Shown here one piece after another: positions 55,132 to 64,000 of a DNA stretch of 64,000 nucleotides; position 1 is the first letter of the stretch; each line of letters opens with the position of its first letter. Position numbers and translations under genes: made by a program. Location: positions 1,841,501-1,905,500 of the forward strand of contig NZ_CP123639.1 of NCBI RefSeq assembly GCF_029889745.1. The letters are read 5' to 3'. The notes under the pieces are model-generated. The model was not told the origin of the DNA. It saw only the letters and a program-made list of their open reading frames with translations, and searched no databases. Source of the DNA: Ligilactobacillus faecis. Its GTDB lineage: Bacteria; Bacillota; Bacilli; Lactobacillales; Lactobacillaceae.

Positions 55132-58100
55132 ATGGAAGATAAACAAGCTTTATTTTTGCGTTTATTAGAACAGATCAAATGGCAACATTTGCCAGAAGAA
55201 GTAGAACTTTTTGAAAATGCAACAATCGAAGAAGTTAAAGTCCATGCTAGATCTGGACGCTGGGAATTTGTTTTAGGTCTAAAAGAGATCTTACCTTTTA
55301 GTACGTTTTTACGGTTCAACCATACTTTGGCGACAGCCTTTGGTCCGATCGCAACGACTGAGATGACGCTAGTTCCCGAAAAGAGAGTTTTGTCAGATAA
55401 AAATTTAGGTGATTATTGGGCTTATGTCGTCTCGACTTGTGGGGTCGATTCTCCATTCATAAAAGAAGTTTGCCAAGGTAAAGTACCTTATTTAGACGGT
55501 GAACGGGTGATGCTTTTAGCTGAAAATGAGATCATCAAAAAATTTTTGACTGAACAAGCTTTAGGACCGATCGAACAAACTTATCAAAAACTGGGATTTC
55601 CTAAATTTACCATCACAACTTTGGTCGATGAATCGCATTCTCAAGAAAAGATCGCAGAATTCAAAGAAAAAAAGGCGCTCTCAGATGCCCAACTAGCTCA
55701 ACAAGCAGTTGAAGCGATCCAAAAACAAAATGAAAAACGTAAGCAAAAAAGTAAAGAAAATAAGGCAGTCACTGTCGATGGGCCCGTCCAGTTAGGCAAG
55801 AAGATCGCAGATGATACAGAGATCCGTCAACTTAAAACGATCGTTGAAGAAGAACGTTCGGTCGTGATCCAAGGATATGTCTTTGATAAAGAAGTTCGGG
55901 TCTTGAGATCAGAACGTAAATTACTGATCTTAAAAGTCACAGACTATACTTCTTCGATCGTGATCAAAAAGTTCTCACGCAATGAAGAAGATGAAGCGAT
56001 GTTTGAGGCGCTAAATGTTGGTTCATGGGTCAAAGTTCGCGGAAGTGTCCAAGAAGATAATTATATGCGTGATCTAGCAATGAATGCCTATGATATCACA
56101 GAGATCGCCCATGAAAAACGAAAAGATACTGCCCCAGAAGATAAGAAAAGAGCAGAACTCCATGTTCATTCTAATATGAGTATGATGGATGCAACTAACA
56201 GTATCTCAGATTATGTCAAACAGGCTGCTTCTTGGGGGCAAAAAGCGATCGCGATCACTGATCACAGTACACTACAAGCTTTTCCAGAAGCACATAGTGC
56301 AGGAGTCAAAAATAATGTCAAGATCTTGTATGGTGTTGAAGCAAATGTCGTTGATGATAGTCAACCGATCGCTTATAACGAACAACATGTTGATCTAAAA
56401 GAAGCGACGTATGTTGTTTTTGATACCGAAACGACAGGGCTTTCTGCGCGCTATGATAAAGTGATCGAACTGGCTGCGGTCAAGATGCAAGGTGGAACGG
56501 TGATCGATCGGTTTGAGCAATTTATTGATCCAGGGCATCCGTTATCGCAAACGACGATCAAACTGACTTCGATCACAGATGATATGGTACGTGGTTCGAA
56601 ATCTGAAAAAGAAGTTTTTGAGATGTTCCAAGAATTTTGTCGTGGTTGCATCATCGTAGGACATAATGCGACTTTTGATGTTGATTTTATGAATACAGGT
56701 TACGCTCGTCATGGACTATCTTTGATCAAAGAACCATGGCTAGATACATTACCGTTAGCACGGTTACTTTATCCTGAGATGCGTGGTTTCAGATTAAATA
56801 CGTTAGCTAAAAAATTAAATGTCTCACTCGAACATCATCACCGCGCGATCTACGATGCTGAAGCAACAGGTTATATTTATTATGCAATGTTAAAAGATGC
56901 TAACGAGCAATATCAGATCAATTATCATGATGAATTCAATCAAAATATCAATGAAAGCGATGCGTATAAACACCAACATCCATTTCATGCTGTTTTATTG
57001 GCCAAAACGCAAGCAGGTTTGAAAAATCTCTTTAAGATCGCTTCTGAATCGATGGTCACTTATTTCCACCGGATCCCTCGAGTTCCTCGTTCGTTGTTAG
57101 ATAAATATCGCGAAGGGATCATCGTGGGTTCTGGTTGTGCTGATGGTGAAGTTTTTACAGCAATGATGCAAAAAGGCTACGCTCAAGCTAGAGAAAAGGC
57201 TAAATATTATGATTACCTTGAAGTTCAACCAAAAGCTTTGTATGCACCTTTGCTTGAACAAGAGTTAGTCAAAAATGAAAGAAACTTAGAAGAGATCATC
57301 GAAAATATGGTTCAGTTAGCGGAAGAATTAGATCTTCCGCTAGCAGCAACAGGTGACGTGCATTTTATGAATAAAGAAGATGCGATCTATCGTAAGATCT
57401 TGATCCACTCTCAAGGTGGGGCCAACCCACTCAATAAATTGCAACATTTACCAGACGCACATTTTAGAACGACCGATGAGATGTTAGAAGAGTTCAGTTT
57501 TTTGGGAGAACAAAGAGCTGAAAAGATCGTCGTCACTGACCCTAATAAGATCGTTGCGCTGTGTGATGAAGTCACCCCAGTCAAAGATAAGCTCTATACG
57601 CCGAAAATGCCTGGAGCTGAAGATCAGATCCACGATCTGACTTATAACAAAGCGCATCAGTGGTATGGAGATGAATTACCGGAGATCGTGCAAGCGCGTG
57701 TCAAAAAAGAGTTAGATTCGGTCATTGGCAATGGTTTTTCGGTTATCTATTTGATCTCCCAAAAACTCGTAGCTAAATCAAATAAAGACGGATATTTAGT
57801 TGGTTCCCGGGGATCAGTTGGTTCTAGCTTAGTAGCGACTTTGACAGGGATCACAGAAGTCAATCCATTACCACCTCACTATCGCTGTCCTAATTGTAGG
57901 TGGTCGCATTTTTATGAAAAAGGCGAATACGGTTCAGGTTATGATCTACCAGATAAAGCTTGTCCAGAATGTGGTGCTGAGTTAGTTAAAGATGGGCAAG
58001 ATATTCCTTTTGAAACATTCCTTGGTTTTAAAGGAAATAAAGTTCCAGATATCGATCTGAACTTTTCAGGGGATTATCAACCAGTGGCGCATAACTATAC

Positions 58101-59475
58101 TAAAGTTTTATTTGGCGAAAATAATGTTTTTCGGGCAGGGACGATCGGAACTGTTGCTGATAAGACGGCTTATGGTTACGTCAAAGCATATGAACGTGAT
58201 ACAGAGCAGACGTTGCGGGGAGCTGAAGTTGATCGCTTAGCCAAAGGTGCGACTGGCGTCAAGCGCACCACAGGGCAACATCCAGCCGGGATCTTAGTTG
58301 TGCCTGATTATATGGACATCTATGATTTTACGCCGATCCAATATCCAGCTGATGATCTCAGTGCTGCTTGGAAAACGACGCACTTTGATTTCCACTCGAT
58401 CCACGATAATATTTTAAAACTTGACTGTTTAGGACATGATGACCCGACGATGATCCGAATGCTCCAAGACCTCTCAGGGATCGAACCAAAGACGATCCCA
58501 ACGGACGATCCAGGCGTGATGAAACTTTTCTCTGGAACTGAGATCTTAGGCGTTACTCCAGAAGCAATCCAGTCTAAGACGGGGACTCTTGGGATACCTG
58601 AATTTGGAACCCGCTTTGTGCGGGGGATGTTAGAAGAGACGCATCCTAAAACTTTTGCTGAATTAGTTAAGATCTCAGGCCTTTCGCATGGGACTGATGT
58701 CTGGTTGGGCAATGCAGAAGAATTGATCCAAAATGGAACAGTTACGATGCCTGAAGTTATCGGATGTCGTGACGATATCATGATGGACTTGATCCACATG
58801 GGCGTTGAATCGGATATGGCCTTTAAGATCATGGAACACGTGCGAAAAGGAAAAGGGATCCCAGATGAATGGCAAGCTGCAATGCGTGAAGCTAACGTGC
58901 CAGAGTGGTATATCGGTGCTTGTTTGAAGATCAAATATATGTTTCCAAAGGCTCACGCTTCAGCTTATGTTTTGATGGCTTTGCGGATCGCCTACTTTAA
59001 AGTTTACTATCCGTTAGTTTACTATGCGGCCTATTTTTCAGTACGGGCGGATGACTTTGACCTTGTTTCAATGGCTCACGGTAAAGAATCGGTCAAAGCA
59101 GCGATGAAAGAGATCAATGATAAAGGTAACGAGGCAACAGCTAAAGAGAAGAACTTGCTGACAGTATTAGAGTTAGCTAACGAAATGTTAGAGCGTGGTT
59201 TTGAGTTTAAGATGGTCGATCTTAATAAATCAGATGCTTCTGATTGGTTGATCGAAGATAAAACTTTGATCGCACCGTTTTCGGCGATCCCAGGTCTAGG
59301 TTTGAATGTTGCTAAACAGATCGTGGCGGCACGCGAAGAACAAGAATTCCTCTCCAAAGAAGATCTAGCTAAACGCGGAAAAGTGTCGGGAACGATCATC
59401 GACTTTATGACCGAAAACCATGTCTTAGATGACCTTCCTGATTCTAACCAGCTCAATTTGTTTGCTGACTTTTGA
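55132..59475 (+). CDS. polC: DNA polymerase III PolC-type alpha subunit
   Basis: The main replicative polymerase of Firmicutes, 1,447 residues. In order: N-terminal domains, OB fold (about 235-330), PHP domain (from [13 protein letters not shown], ~345), an inserted 3'-5' exonuclease ([21 protein letters not shown], ~425; [11 protein letters not shown], ~580), then the catalytic core with the zinc finger CPNCRW and [18 protein letters not shown], and the helix-hairpin-helix region. GAAAGGAAG precedes the ATG. Confidence 0.98.
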   Translation: MEDKQALFLRLLEQIKWQHLPEEVELFENATIEEVKVHARSGRWEFVLGLKEILPFSTFLRFNHTLATAFGPIATTEMTLVPEKRVLSDKNLGDYWAYVVSTCGVDSPFIKEVCQGKVPYLDGERVMLLAENEIIKKFLTEQALGPIEQTYQKLGFPKFTITTLVDESHSQEKIAEFKEKKALSDAQLAQQAVEAIQKQNEKRKQKSKENKAVTVDGPVQLGKKIADDTEIRQLKTIVEEERSVVIQGYVFDKEVRVLRSERKLLILKVTDYTSSIVIKKFSRNEEDEAMFEALNVGSWVKVRGSVQEDNYMRDLAMNAYDITEIAHEKRKDTAPEDKKRAELHVHSNMSMMDATNSISDYVKQAASWGQKAIAITDHSTLQAFPEAHSAGVKNNVKILYGVEANVVDDSQPIAYNEQHVDLKEATYVVFDTETTGLSARYDKVIELAAVKMQGGTVIDRFEQFIDPGHPLSQTTIKLTSITDDMVRGSKSEKEVFEMFQEFCRGCIIVGHNATFDVDFMNTGYARHGLSLIKEPWLDTLPLARLLYPEMRGFRLNTLAKKLNVSLEHHHRAIYDAEATGYIYYAMLKDANEQYQINYHDEFNQNINESDAYKHQHPFHAVLLAKTQAGLKNLFKIASESMVTYFHRIPRVPRSLLDKYREGIIVGSGCADGEVFTAMMQKGYAQAREKAKYYDYLEVQPKALYAPLLEQELVKNERNLEEIIENMVQLAEELDLPLAATGDVHFMNKEDAIYRKILIHSQGGANPLNKLQHLPDAHFRTTDEMLEEFSFLGEQRAEKIVVTDPNKIVALCDEVTPVKDKLYTPKMPGAEDQIHDLTYNKAHQWYGDELPEIVQARVKKELDSVIGNGFSVIYLISQKLVAKSNKDGYLVGSRGSVGSSLVATLTGITEVNPLPPHYRCPNCRWSHFYEKGEYGSGYDLPDKACPECGAELVKDGQDIPFETFLGFKGNKVPDIDLNFSGDYQPVAHNYTKVLFGENNVFRAGTIGTVADKTAYGYVKAYERDTEQTLRGAEVDRLAKGATGVKRTTGQHPAGILVVPDYMDIYDFTPIQYPADDLSAAWKTTHFDFHSIHDNILKLDCLGHDDPTMIRMLQDLSGIEPKTIPTDDPGVMKLFSGTEILGVTPEAIQSKTGTLGIPEFGTRFVRGMLEETHPKTFAELVKISGLSHGTDVWLGNAEELIQNGTVTMPEVIGCRDDIMMDLIHMGVESDMAFKIMEHVRKGKGIPDEWQAAMREANVPEWYIGACLKIKYMFPKAHASAYVLMALRIAYFKVYYPLVYYAAYFSVRADDFDLVSMAHGKESVKAAMKEINDKGNEATAKEKNLLTVLELANEMLERGFEFKMVDLNKSDASDWLIEDKTLIAPFSAIPGLGLNVAKQIVAAREEQEFLSKEDLAKRGKVSGTIIDFMTENHVLDDLPDSNQLNLFADF

Positions 59476-59562
59476 TATATCAACGTTTTTGAAGGTTAGA
59501 ACAATTTAATAAAAGAGATACCTGGTTTTCAAATGGGCAACAAATGGGCAAAAATAATTTAA
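59476..59562 (+). other. Short AT-rich tail, possible phage integrase 3' remnant
   Basis: The stretch contains CAAATGGGCAACAAATGGGC. Read in one frame it gives EIPGFQMGNKWAKII followed by a stop, reminiscent of C-terminal tails of lactobacillar phage integrases. There is no further coding support, so this is a weak inference drawn with the phage relics beyond the IS. Confidence 0.25.
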
Positions 59563-59588
59563 AAGCGATACTGAAAAGAGTATCGCTT
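59563..59588. repeat. 26-bp target-site duplication (left) of the IS; palindromic
   Basis: The 26 bases from AAGCGATACT to AGTATCGCTT occur identically at 61107-61132. Each copy is itself a stem-loop (10-bp arms, about 6-nt loop). Only the right copy keeps the T-run, so the original site was an intrinsic terminator. Confidence 0.92.
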
Positions 59589-59633
59589 CAGAACGTAGAC
59601 AAACTCTATTCAAATCGGATAGAGTTTGTTTTT

Positions 59634-60414
59634 TTATGTATTTTTATAACTATATACTTTGAAATATACGAATATAACAGGGTTTTTCCCCAGTATTTTT
59701 ACCAATTTTTTTAGATTTAGGCACGCAAATATCAACCCAACTTTAGCTAGAATTTTATCAATTCCTACTTCTCGGGCGTATCTCAAGTTGTGATATTCTT
59801 TTGCCGAACCAAAATTTCTTTCGATCGTCTCCTTTCGCGCTTCATACTTTAATTTTGAGCCAGTTTGATGCCTGATATCCTCACATTTTTCCATACTATC
59901 TTGCCAAACATGACGAGCGATAACTCTTTGATGATTTTTACTTTGTGTACATTTGTGCAGTAAAGGACATTTTTCACAGATTGTAGGATCACTTTTATAT
60001 TCACGATAACCACTTCGATTAGTTGTGGAGTACATTAAGATTTGATCGCCAGGACATAAATAACAATCATAATATTCATCATAAACAAAATCTTTGGGTC
60101 TAAGCGTACCAACTTTGCCCCTTGGGCGTTTATAAGGAAGAATGGGAATTATGCCTTGAGATAGTAAAAAGTGTGCGATCGTGGGTGTTTTATAGCCAGA
60201 ATCAGCGATAATATATTGTGGGTCGTACTTCCGTACTTTTTCAAATATTTCAGGAAAAAGTTGCGTATCATGGATATTTCCCGCACCGACCACATAAGCT
60301 AAGAGCCACCCATTTTTATCACAGGCAGCTTGAACGTTATAGGCAAAAACCTGTTTGTGTTCACCCTTATGAAACCATCCACTATCAGGATCAGTTTTAG
60401 ATATTTTTACTTGT
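59634..60414 (-). CDS. IS1182-family transposase, 3' part (-1 frame)
   Basis: This frame continues the upstream piece after the A9 run. It carries the second catalytic Asp in IIADSGYKTP, a Cys-rich stretch (CEKCPLLHKC) and the catalytic Glu in ARKETIERNFGSAKEYHNLRYAR. It has no start of its own in a good context; the first ATG, at 60293, would leave out part of the fold (ISKTDPDSGWFHKGEHKQ region). It is most likely made as a fusion with the upstream piece. Confidence 0.8.
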
Positions 60415-61021
60415 CTAGTTTTTTTTTAGGTTTTTCTTCTTTTAAGGGTTTCTTTTGATGTTTAGCTCTATCTACATTTATTTCTTTTTCGAGATCTTCA
60501 CTCATAAATTTTGACTTAGTTTCAATAACTTCAGTAGTATATTTACGGCTGTTAGCAGCAGCTTTCAAATGAGTTCCATCAATAAAGATATCAGTTGTGT
60601 CGATAAGATCATTTTCTAAACAGAGTTTCAAAATATGAGCAAAAATAGCTTCTATTACATGGCTTTCAGCAAATCTTCTTTTATAATTTTTACCGTAGGT
60701 AGAGAAATGAGGAACAGGATCATTTAAACCTAGTCCTAGAAACCATCGATAAGCGACATTAACTTGAATTTCTTTGATCGTTTGACGCATAGAACGAATA
60801 CCAAATAGATTTTGGATCAAAGGAATCTTTATGAGTAGTACAGGGTCAAGACTAGGACGACCATTATTTTTACAATAGGAATCTTCGACAAGATCATAAA
60901 TAAAAGAGAAATCAATAATTTGATCAATTTTACGGAGTAAATGATCTTTTGGGACCAAATCATCTAGAGAAGTACGAGCATATTCACAGCGTTTGAGATT
61001 GGGATCACTTTTGTGAAGCAT
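60407..61021 (-). CDS. IS1182-family transposase, 5' part (0 frame)
   Basis: The N-terminal domain starts MLHKSDPNLKRCEYA at ATG 61021, 6 nt after GGAGGTG. It has the DUF772-type region GRPSLDPVLLIKI and the first catalytic Asp in FIDGTHLKAAANS. Near its end the mRNA reads CCT followed by nine A; the 0 frame stops 4 codons later at TAA. A -1 slip on the A run joins it to the 3' part. An extended -10 TGTATAAT lies just upstream. Confidence 0.85.
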   Translation of the reverse strand: MLHKSDPNLKRCEYARTSLDDLVPKDHLLRKIDQIIDFSFIYDLVEDSYCKNNGRPSLDPVLLIKIPLIQNLFGIRSMRQTIKEIQVNVAYRWFLGLGLNDPVPHFSTYGKNYKRRFAESHVIEAIFAHILKLCLENDLIDTTDIFIDGTHLKAAANSRKYTTEVIETKSKFMSEDLEKEINVDRAKHQKKPLKEEKPKKKLDK

Positions 61022-61106
61022 AATGAGCACCTCCGTAACCGTTTTCTTTAATTATACAAAAAAAAGTCACCAGAGCACATACTCTGATGACTTAGTCTAC
61101 ATTCTG

Positions 61107-61139
61107 AAGCGATACTGAAAAGAGTATCGCTTTTTTGTG
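61107..61139 (+). terminator. Right copy of the duplicated stem-loop with T-run
   Basis: 61107-61132 repeats 59563-59588 exactly and is followed by TTTT, completing an intrinsic terminator. It probably ended a transcript before the IS arrived. Confidence 0.85.
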
Positions 61140-61224
61140 CTATAGAAATTTCTCAAATTGAGTGATCTTAGCTTAAGAGTCTCGATGTGTTTTTAAAGTA
61201 ATCATCGTGGGGGGCTTTTTTAGT

Positions 61225-61524
61225 ATGCGGAGGGATGAATATGAGATCTAATTCTTAAATGACTGTTACGAAACCGGTTTAGATGTTAGTATCGACAGTC
61301 TAAATGTAAATATGTTGGGCATTTCAGATCGGCAGTTCTATCAGACTATGAAAATGCGGTCTGACGATGGTTATGTCAACGATGTTAGGTTTAGGAACGC
61401 ACTTGATCATTCGAGAAATAGGCACATTACCAGCCGAGACATCCAGTATCTGGAAGAAAATTCATTGATGCAAAAAGCTTACAAAGTAGCCAAAGAAGCT
61501 AGAGACTGGTTACCGCTGATATGA
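61225..61524 (+). pseudogene. Phage-gene relic with an in-frame stop
   Basis: ATGCGGAGGGATGAATATG opens a frame (MRRDEYEI) that hits TAA at 61249 and then continues open as FLNDCYETGLDVSIDS...LGISDRQFYQTMKMR to a stop at 61522. The charged composition and location beside a scaffold-like relic suggest a phage structural-module gene. I cannot name the family. An internal ATG at 61312 could give a 70-residue product. Confidence 0.5.
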
Positions 61525-61540
61525 TAAAACAAGATTTTAA

Positions 61541-61726
61541 AAAGGAGGGATCCACTTTGGATCAGAAGAACAAAGCGTACAAGAAACTTCACAAGAGCAT
61601 GCGTCTGAACAACAAGAAAAGACATTTACTCGAGCTGAAGTTGAGCGTATCATTGTAGATCGTGTTAAGTGTAGTGAAGAGAAATTGCGCTCAAAGCGCT
61701 TTGAAAAAGGTAAGATAAACAAATAA
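61541..61726 (+). pseudogene. Relic of a phage capsid scaffold (DUF4355-like) gene
   Basis: The frame without a start codon (61541-61726) reads SEEQSVQETSQEHASEQQ then EKTFTRAEVERIIVDRVK. It resembles the acidic head and FTRAEV...IIADRV motif of DUF4355 scaffold proteins. The strong AAAAGGAGGG Shine-Dalgarno points to a TTG at 61557 in another frame, so a frameshift lies near the start. The scaffold would normally exceed 150 residues; this one ends after about 55. It is decayed. Confidence 0.55.
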
Positions 61727-61768
61727 TTAGGTTAAATTGTTATTATCGCATTAAATGTAATCATATGA

Positions 61769-61780
61769 TATAATAATGTC
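61769..61780 (+). promoter_or_regulatory. Extended -10 directly before the recombinase gene
   Basis: TGATATAAT (-10 TATAAT at about 61769-61774) lies 6 nt from the ATG at 61781 and there is no Shine-Dalgarno. The transcript would start at or next to the ATG, i.e. be leaderless. The region is framed by TTATTAT/ATAATAA (61738-61776). Confidence 0.6.
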
Positions 61781-62392
61781 ATGAAAGCAAATGAAGTGAT
61801 GAAATTATTACAGATCAGTCGTTCTACTTTATTAAGGTGGCGAAAAGATGGTATTTTAAAAGCCACAAAGTTACCTTCTGGACAATATGATTGGGACGCT
61901 AATTCTGTATTTAAGATATTAAATAAAGGTGAAACTCGGGGTGTTTATCTTTATGCTAGAGTGTCTACACCTAAACAAAAACAAGACCTTGAAAACCAAA
62001 TAGAAAACTTAAAAAGTTTTGCTATGAAGAATGGTTATCAAGTTAGCGGTCTGTATCAAGATATAGCTAGTGGCATTTCTTTTGAAAAAAGAAAGGAGTT
62101 TTTTGAATTACTTGATCTTGTAATTGAGGGTAAAGTATCAAAGATCATTATTACTTACAAAGATAGATTAAGTCGTGTTGGTTTTGACTTGTTCAAGCAC
62201 TTATTTGCCAAGTATCACACTGAAATTATCGTGATGTCAGAATTGAGTGATAAAAAGACAGACCAACGAGAAATTTTTGAGGAGATCATTAGCTTGTTAC
62301 ACGCGTTCTCAATGAAAATGTATGCAAGTAGAAGAAAGAAACTCAAGGAAGCTTTAAAAGAGGAAGAAAGTGAAAAAGACCGTCAGAAGTAA
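61781..62392 (+). CDS. IS607-family serine recombinase (TnpA)
   Basis: The 203-residue protein combines an N-terminal MerR-like helix-turn-helix (MKLLQISRSTLLRWRKDG) with a serine-recombinase catalytic domain: YARVSTPKQKQDLENQ with the catalytic Ser, and YKDRLSRVGFDL with the conserved Arg residues. It catalyses excision and insertion of IS607 elements. Ile and Leu codons (ATA, ATT, TTA) differ from neighbouring host genes. It appears intact, but its partner gene is broken. Confidence 0.9.
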   Translation: MKANEVMKLLQISRSTLLRWRKDGILKATKLPSGQYDWDANSVFKILNKGETRGVYLYARVSTPKQKQDLENQIENLKSFAMKNGYQVSGLYQDIASGISFEKRKEFFELLDLVIEGKVSKIIITYKDRLSRVGFDLFKHLFAKYHTEIIVMSELSDKKTDQREIFEEIISLLHAFSMKMYASRRKKLKEALKEEESEKDRQK

Positions 62393-62483
62393 CAAGAAAC
62401 GTTGCGCTATTATATTTACAATCAAGCTTTATATCCCTTTAGACAAGGCGTTTAAACAGTCATATAATTTTAGTATACTTTAA
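62370..62483 (+). pseudogene. Truncated tnpB remnant
   Basis: A GTG at 62370 with AGAGGAAG upstream opens a frame overlapping the tnpA end by 23 nt, as in IS607 elements. It reads VKKTVRSNKKR..TIKLYIPLDKAFKQSYNF and stops after 37 residues. The start resembles TnpB, whose full length is about 350-450 residues. The nuclease core is missing, so the element cannot be an active TnpB guide system by itself. Confidence 0.5.
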
Positions 62484-62600
62484 TTTTTAGAAAATTAATA
62501 ATTGGGACTTGCGTTATTTCAAAACAGTACTGTTTATGCGTCGCCTCCTAAAAAGCAACGCCTATTATCAAAACTAAGTGTCACACGTGAAAAATATTGG
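62484..62600 (+). other. Intergenic remnant with hairpin
   Basis: No gene. A hairpin AAGTGTCACAC / GTGTGGCACTT (about 62575-62611, one G-U pair) lies at its right end and overlaps the start of repeat copy B. GCGT..ACGC motifs around 62535-62560 could be the leftover right end of the IS607 element. Confidence 0.35.
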
Positions 62601-62770
62601 GTGTGGCACTTGCTTATTTTAGTAGGTCAGATTCTGTTATATTAGAAAGAGATCTTACTTGAAGATCCCCGATAAGTCAGTCAAATATCCAGTCATGTTC
62701 ACACACCAAAGTCAAGATCGTTTCTGTATATAGGTTCTTTTAAGTGCTTTTGAATGGTATAATACTTATT
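62601..62770 (+). repeat. Diverged intergenic repeat, copy B, with rluD promoter
   Basis: It aligns with 3742-3905 (see that entry). It ends in TGGTATAAT (extended -10, about 62755-62763) about 36 nt upstream of the rluD start, so this copy very probably supplies the rluD promoter. Both copies are preceded by a strong but sequence-unrelated hairpin. Confidence 0.6.
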
Positions 62771-62798
62771 TGAATAAAAAGATAGAGGATGATAATTT

Positions 62799-63704
62799 TT
62801 GAAGACAGCTGTGATCGAAACGCAAAGTGGTCGTTTAGATAAAGTCTTGACTAAAGTCTTTCCAGAGTATTCGCGTTCTCAGATCCAACAATTATTGGAA
62901 GCAGGCAATATTTTAGTAAATGGTGCACAGAAAAAAGGAAAGTATAAAGTCAAACAAGGTGATAAAGTTACTTTAGAAGAACCAGAATTGAAAACACTAG
63001 CTTTAGAGCCAGAAAAGATCCAACTTGATATCGTTTATGAAGATGAAGATGTGATCGTCGTCAATAAACCTCAAGGGATGGTCGTCCATCCCGCCCCAGG
63101 ACACGAAGCACATACGTTAGTCAATGCTTTGTTGTATCATTGCCCCCTCTCAACGATCAATGGAACGTTGCGACCTGGGATCGTTCATCGGATCGATAAA
63201 GACACGTCTGGTTTATTGATGGTCGCTAAAAACGATCAAGCCCATCAAAGTTTAGCTAAGCAATTAAAAGAAAAAACAAATCTCCGTGAGTATTTAGCAC
63301 TTGTGCATGGTCAGATCAAAGAAGATGAAGGAACGATCAATGCTCCTTTAGGTCGTAGTCCGAAAGACCGTAAAAAACAAGCAGTCATTGCCAATGGGCG
63401 GCCAGCCGTTACCCATTTTAAAGTTCTCAAGCGATATCAACATTATACTTTGATCAGTTGTCGGCTTGAAACAGGGCGGACACACCAGATCAGAGTCCAT
63501 TTAAAATATATCGGTCATCCGCTTGCCGGAGATCCGCTCTATGGACCTAAAAAGACGCTTAAGGGACACGGCCAGTTTTTACATGCTGCTAAATTGGGCT
63601 TCACTCACCCGAGAACGGGAGAATTTTTAACTTTTGAAGCTAAATTACCAGAAATTTTTACAAAGCAACTAGAAGACCTTGACAAAAACGAACAAATACA
63701 GTAG
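62799..63704 (+). CDS. rluD: RluD-type 23S rRNA pseudouridine synthase
   Basis: The 301-residue protein has an N-terminal S4 RNA-binding domain (residues 12-75, SRSQIQQLLEAGNILVNG) and the pseudouridine synthase core with the catalytic Asp in HRIDKDTSGLLMVAK and the GRTHQIRVHL motif. The family modifies helix 69 of 23S rRNA (RluA/RluD group; YlyB in Bacillus). It lies just before pyrR, as in Bacillus. It starts with TTG 9 nt after AGAGGA. Confidence 0.95.
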   Translation: MKTAVIETQSGRLDKVLTKVFPEYSRSQIQQLLEAGNILVNGAQKKGKYKVKQGDKVTLEEPELKTLALEPEKIQLDIVYEDEDVIVVNKPQGMVVHPAPGHEAHTLVNALLYHCPLSTINGTLRPGIVHRIDKDTSGLLMVAKNDQAHQSLAKQLKEKTNLREYLALVHGQIKEDEGTINAPLGRSPKDRKKQAVIANGRPAVTHFKVLKRYQHYTLISCRLETGRTHQIRVHLKYIGHPLAGDPLYGPKKTLKGHGQFLHAAKLGFTHPRTGEFLTFEAKLPEIFTKQLEDLDKNEQIQ

Positions 63705-63735
63705 ATTATAAATAAATAAGGAAGTCCTTTAAGAG

Positions 63736-64000
<265 letters not shown>

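Larger units (their letters stand above)
59589..61106 (-). mobile_element. IS1182-type element inserted into a terminator stem-loop
   Basis: An element of 1,518 bp with 12-bp ends CAGAACGTAGAC and CAGAATGTAGAC (one mismatch), flanked by 26-bp direct repeats. Its transposase is on the minus strand in two overlapping-frame pieces. Guard hairpins sit at both ends: ACAAACTCTAT/ATAGAGTTTGT plus T8 at 59599-59637 on the plus strand, and an 11-bp stem with one mismatch at 61065-61092 on the minus strand. They shield the transposase from outside transcription. The ends differ from those of the IS at 20477. Confidence 0.92.

Noticed and set aside
58320-59483. Minus-strand frames of 204 and 135 codons opposite polC
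   Set aside because: Antisense to the conserved polymerase core; composition unlike a protein and no upstream signals.
59500-59562. A phage attachment site next to polC
   Set aside because: The repeated AAATGGGCAA motif is suggestive, but no matching direct repeat was found on the far side of the island.

Overview
The window is a chromosomal segment of a low-GC Gram-positive bacterium. Gene order, protein families and signals (PyrR attenuator, L-box, T-box, LexA with a Bacillus-type box, FabT-led FASII operon, PolC) point to the Lactobacillaceae. A D-lactate dehydrogenase and the general look of the proteins fit a Ligilactobacillus-like species, but the genus is an inference. Host genes write Ile mostly as ATC, so GATC is very frequent. 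Several islands (two IS elements, a serine recombinase gene, phage relics) use more ATT/ATA and look acquired.

Layout. 1-3644: the C-terminal part of a very large M26-like zinc metalloprotease. 3648-9195: small housekeeping genes (membrane glycerophosphodiesterase, lexA, ynzC-like, yneF-like, plsC, tRNA methyltransferase, GIY-YIG protein). 9432-12373: ldhD, then rpsB-tsf. 12411-14086: a 193-bp MITE-like element and three small genes. 14120-17876: T-box and pheST. 18136-20469: mltG-udk-greA, followed by a complete IS1182-type element (20477-22278). 22284-29734: dapF on the minus strand, then an L-box-controlled lysA-dapD-deacetylase-dapA-dapB-asd operon. 29787-31115: a nucleoside hydrolase and a small membrane protein on the minus strand. 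31682-37633: DUF3013-like gene, prmA-rsmE, relA-dtd-HAD. 37988-47831: a complete type II fatty-acid operon (fabZ-fabT-fabH-acpP-fabD-fabG-fabF-accB-fabZ-accC-accD-accA-fabI). 47897-48769: a secreted amidase. 48968-59475: pyrH-frr-uppS-cdsA-rseP-proS-polC. 59476-62600: a graveyard of mobile DNA (a second IS1182-type element, phage gene relics, an IS607 remnant). 62799-64000: rluD, the PyrR attenuator and the start of pyrR.

The genes largely serve the envelope and growth: lipid synthesis (FASII, plsC, cdsA), undecaprenyl carrier (uppS), DAP/lysine for peptidoglycan, cell-wall cutting (mltG, amidase), translation (rpsB, tsf, frr, pheST, proS) and the stringent response (relA).

The most unusual signal is a recurring 5'-leader architecture. 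A strong Shine-Dalgarno (AAAGGA-like) lies 25-70 nt upstream of the start codon and is followed at once by a hairpin, often with arms of the form CTA...TAG; the start codon comes about 9-15 nt after the hairpin. It is seen before ldhD, the glycerophosphodiesterase, the nucleoside hydrolase, relA, cdsA and acpP, and possibly mltG. For ldhD, the glycerophosphodiesterase and the nucleoside hydrolase there is no convincing second Shine-Dalgarno next to the start. The nucleoside hydrolase and mltG copies share identical 7-nt arms and the same 40-nt spacing. Other notable points are an IS inserted into a terminator with duplication of the whole 26-bp stem-loop, a poly-A frameshift site in its transposase, and a diverged intergenic repeat of about 165 bp present at both ends of the window.
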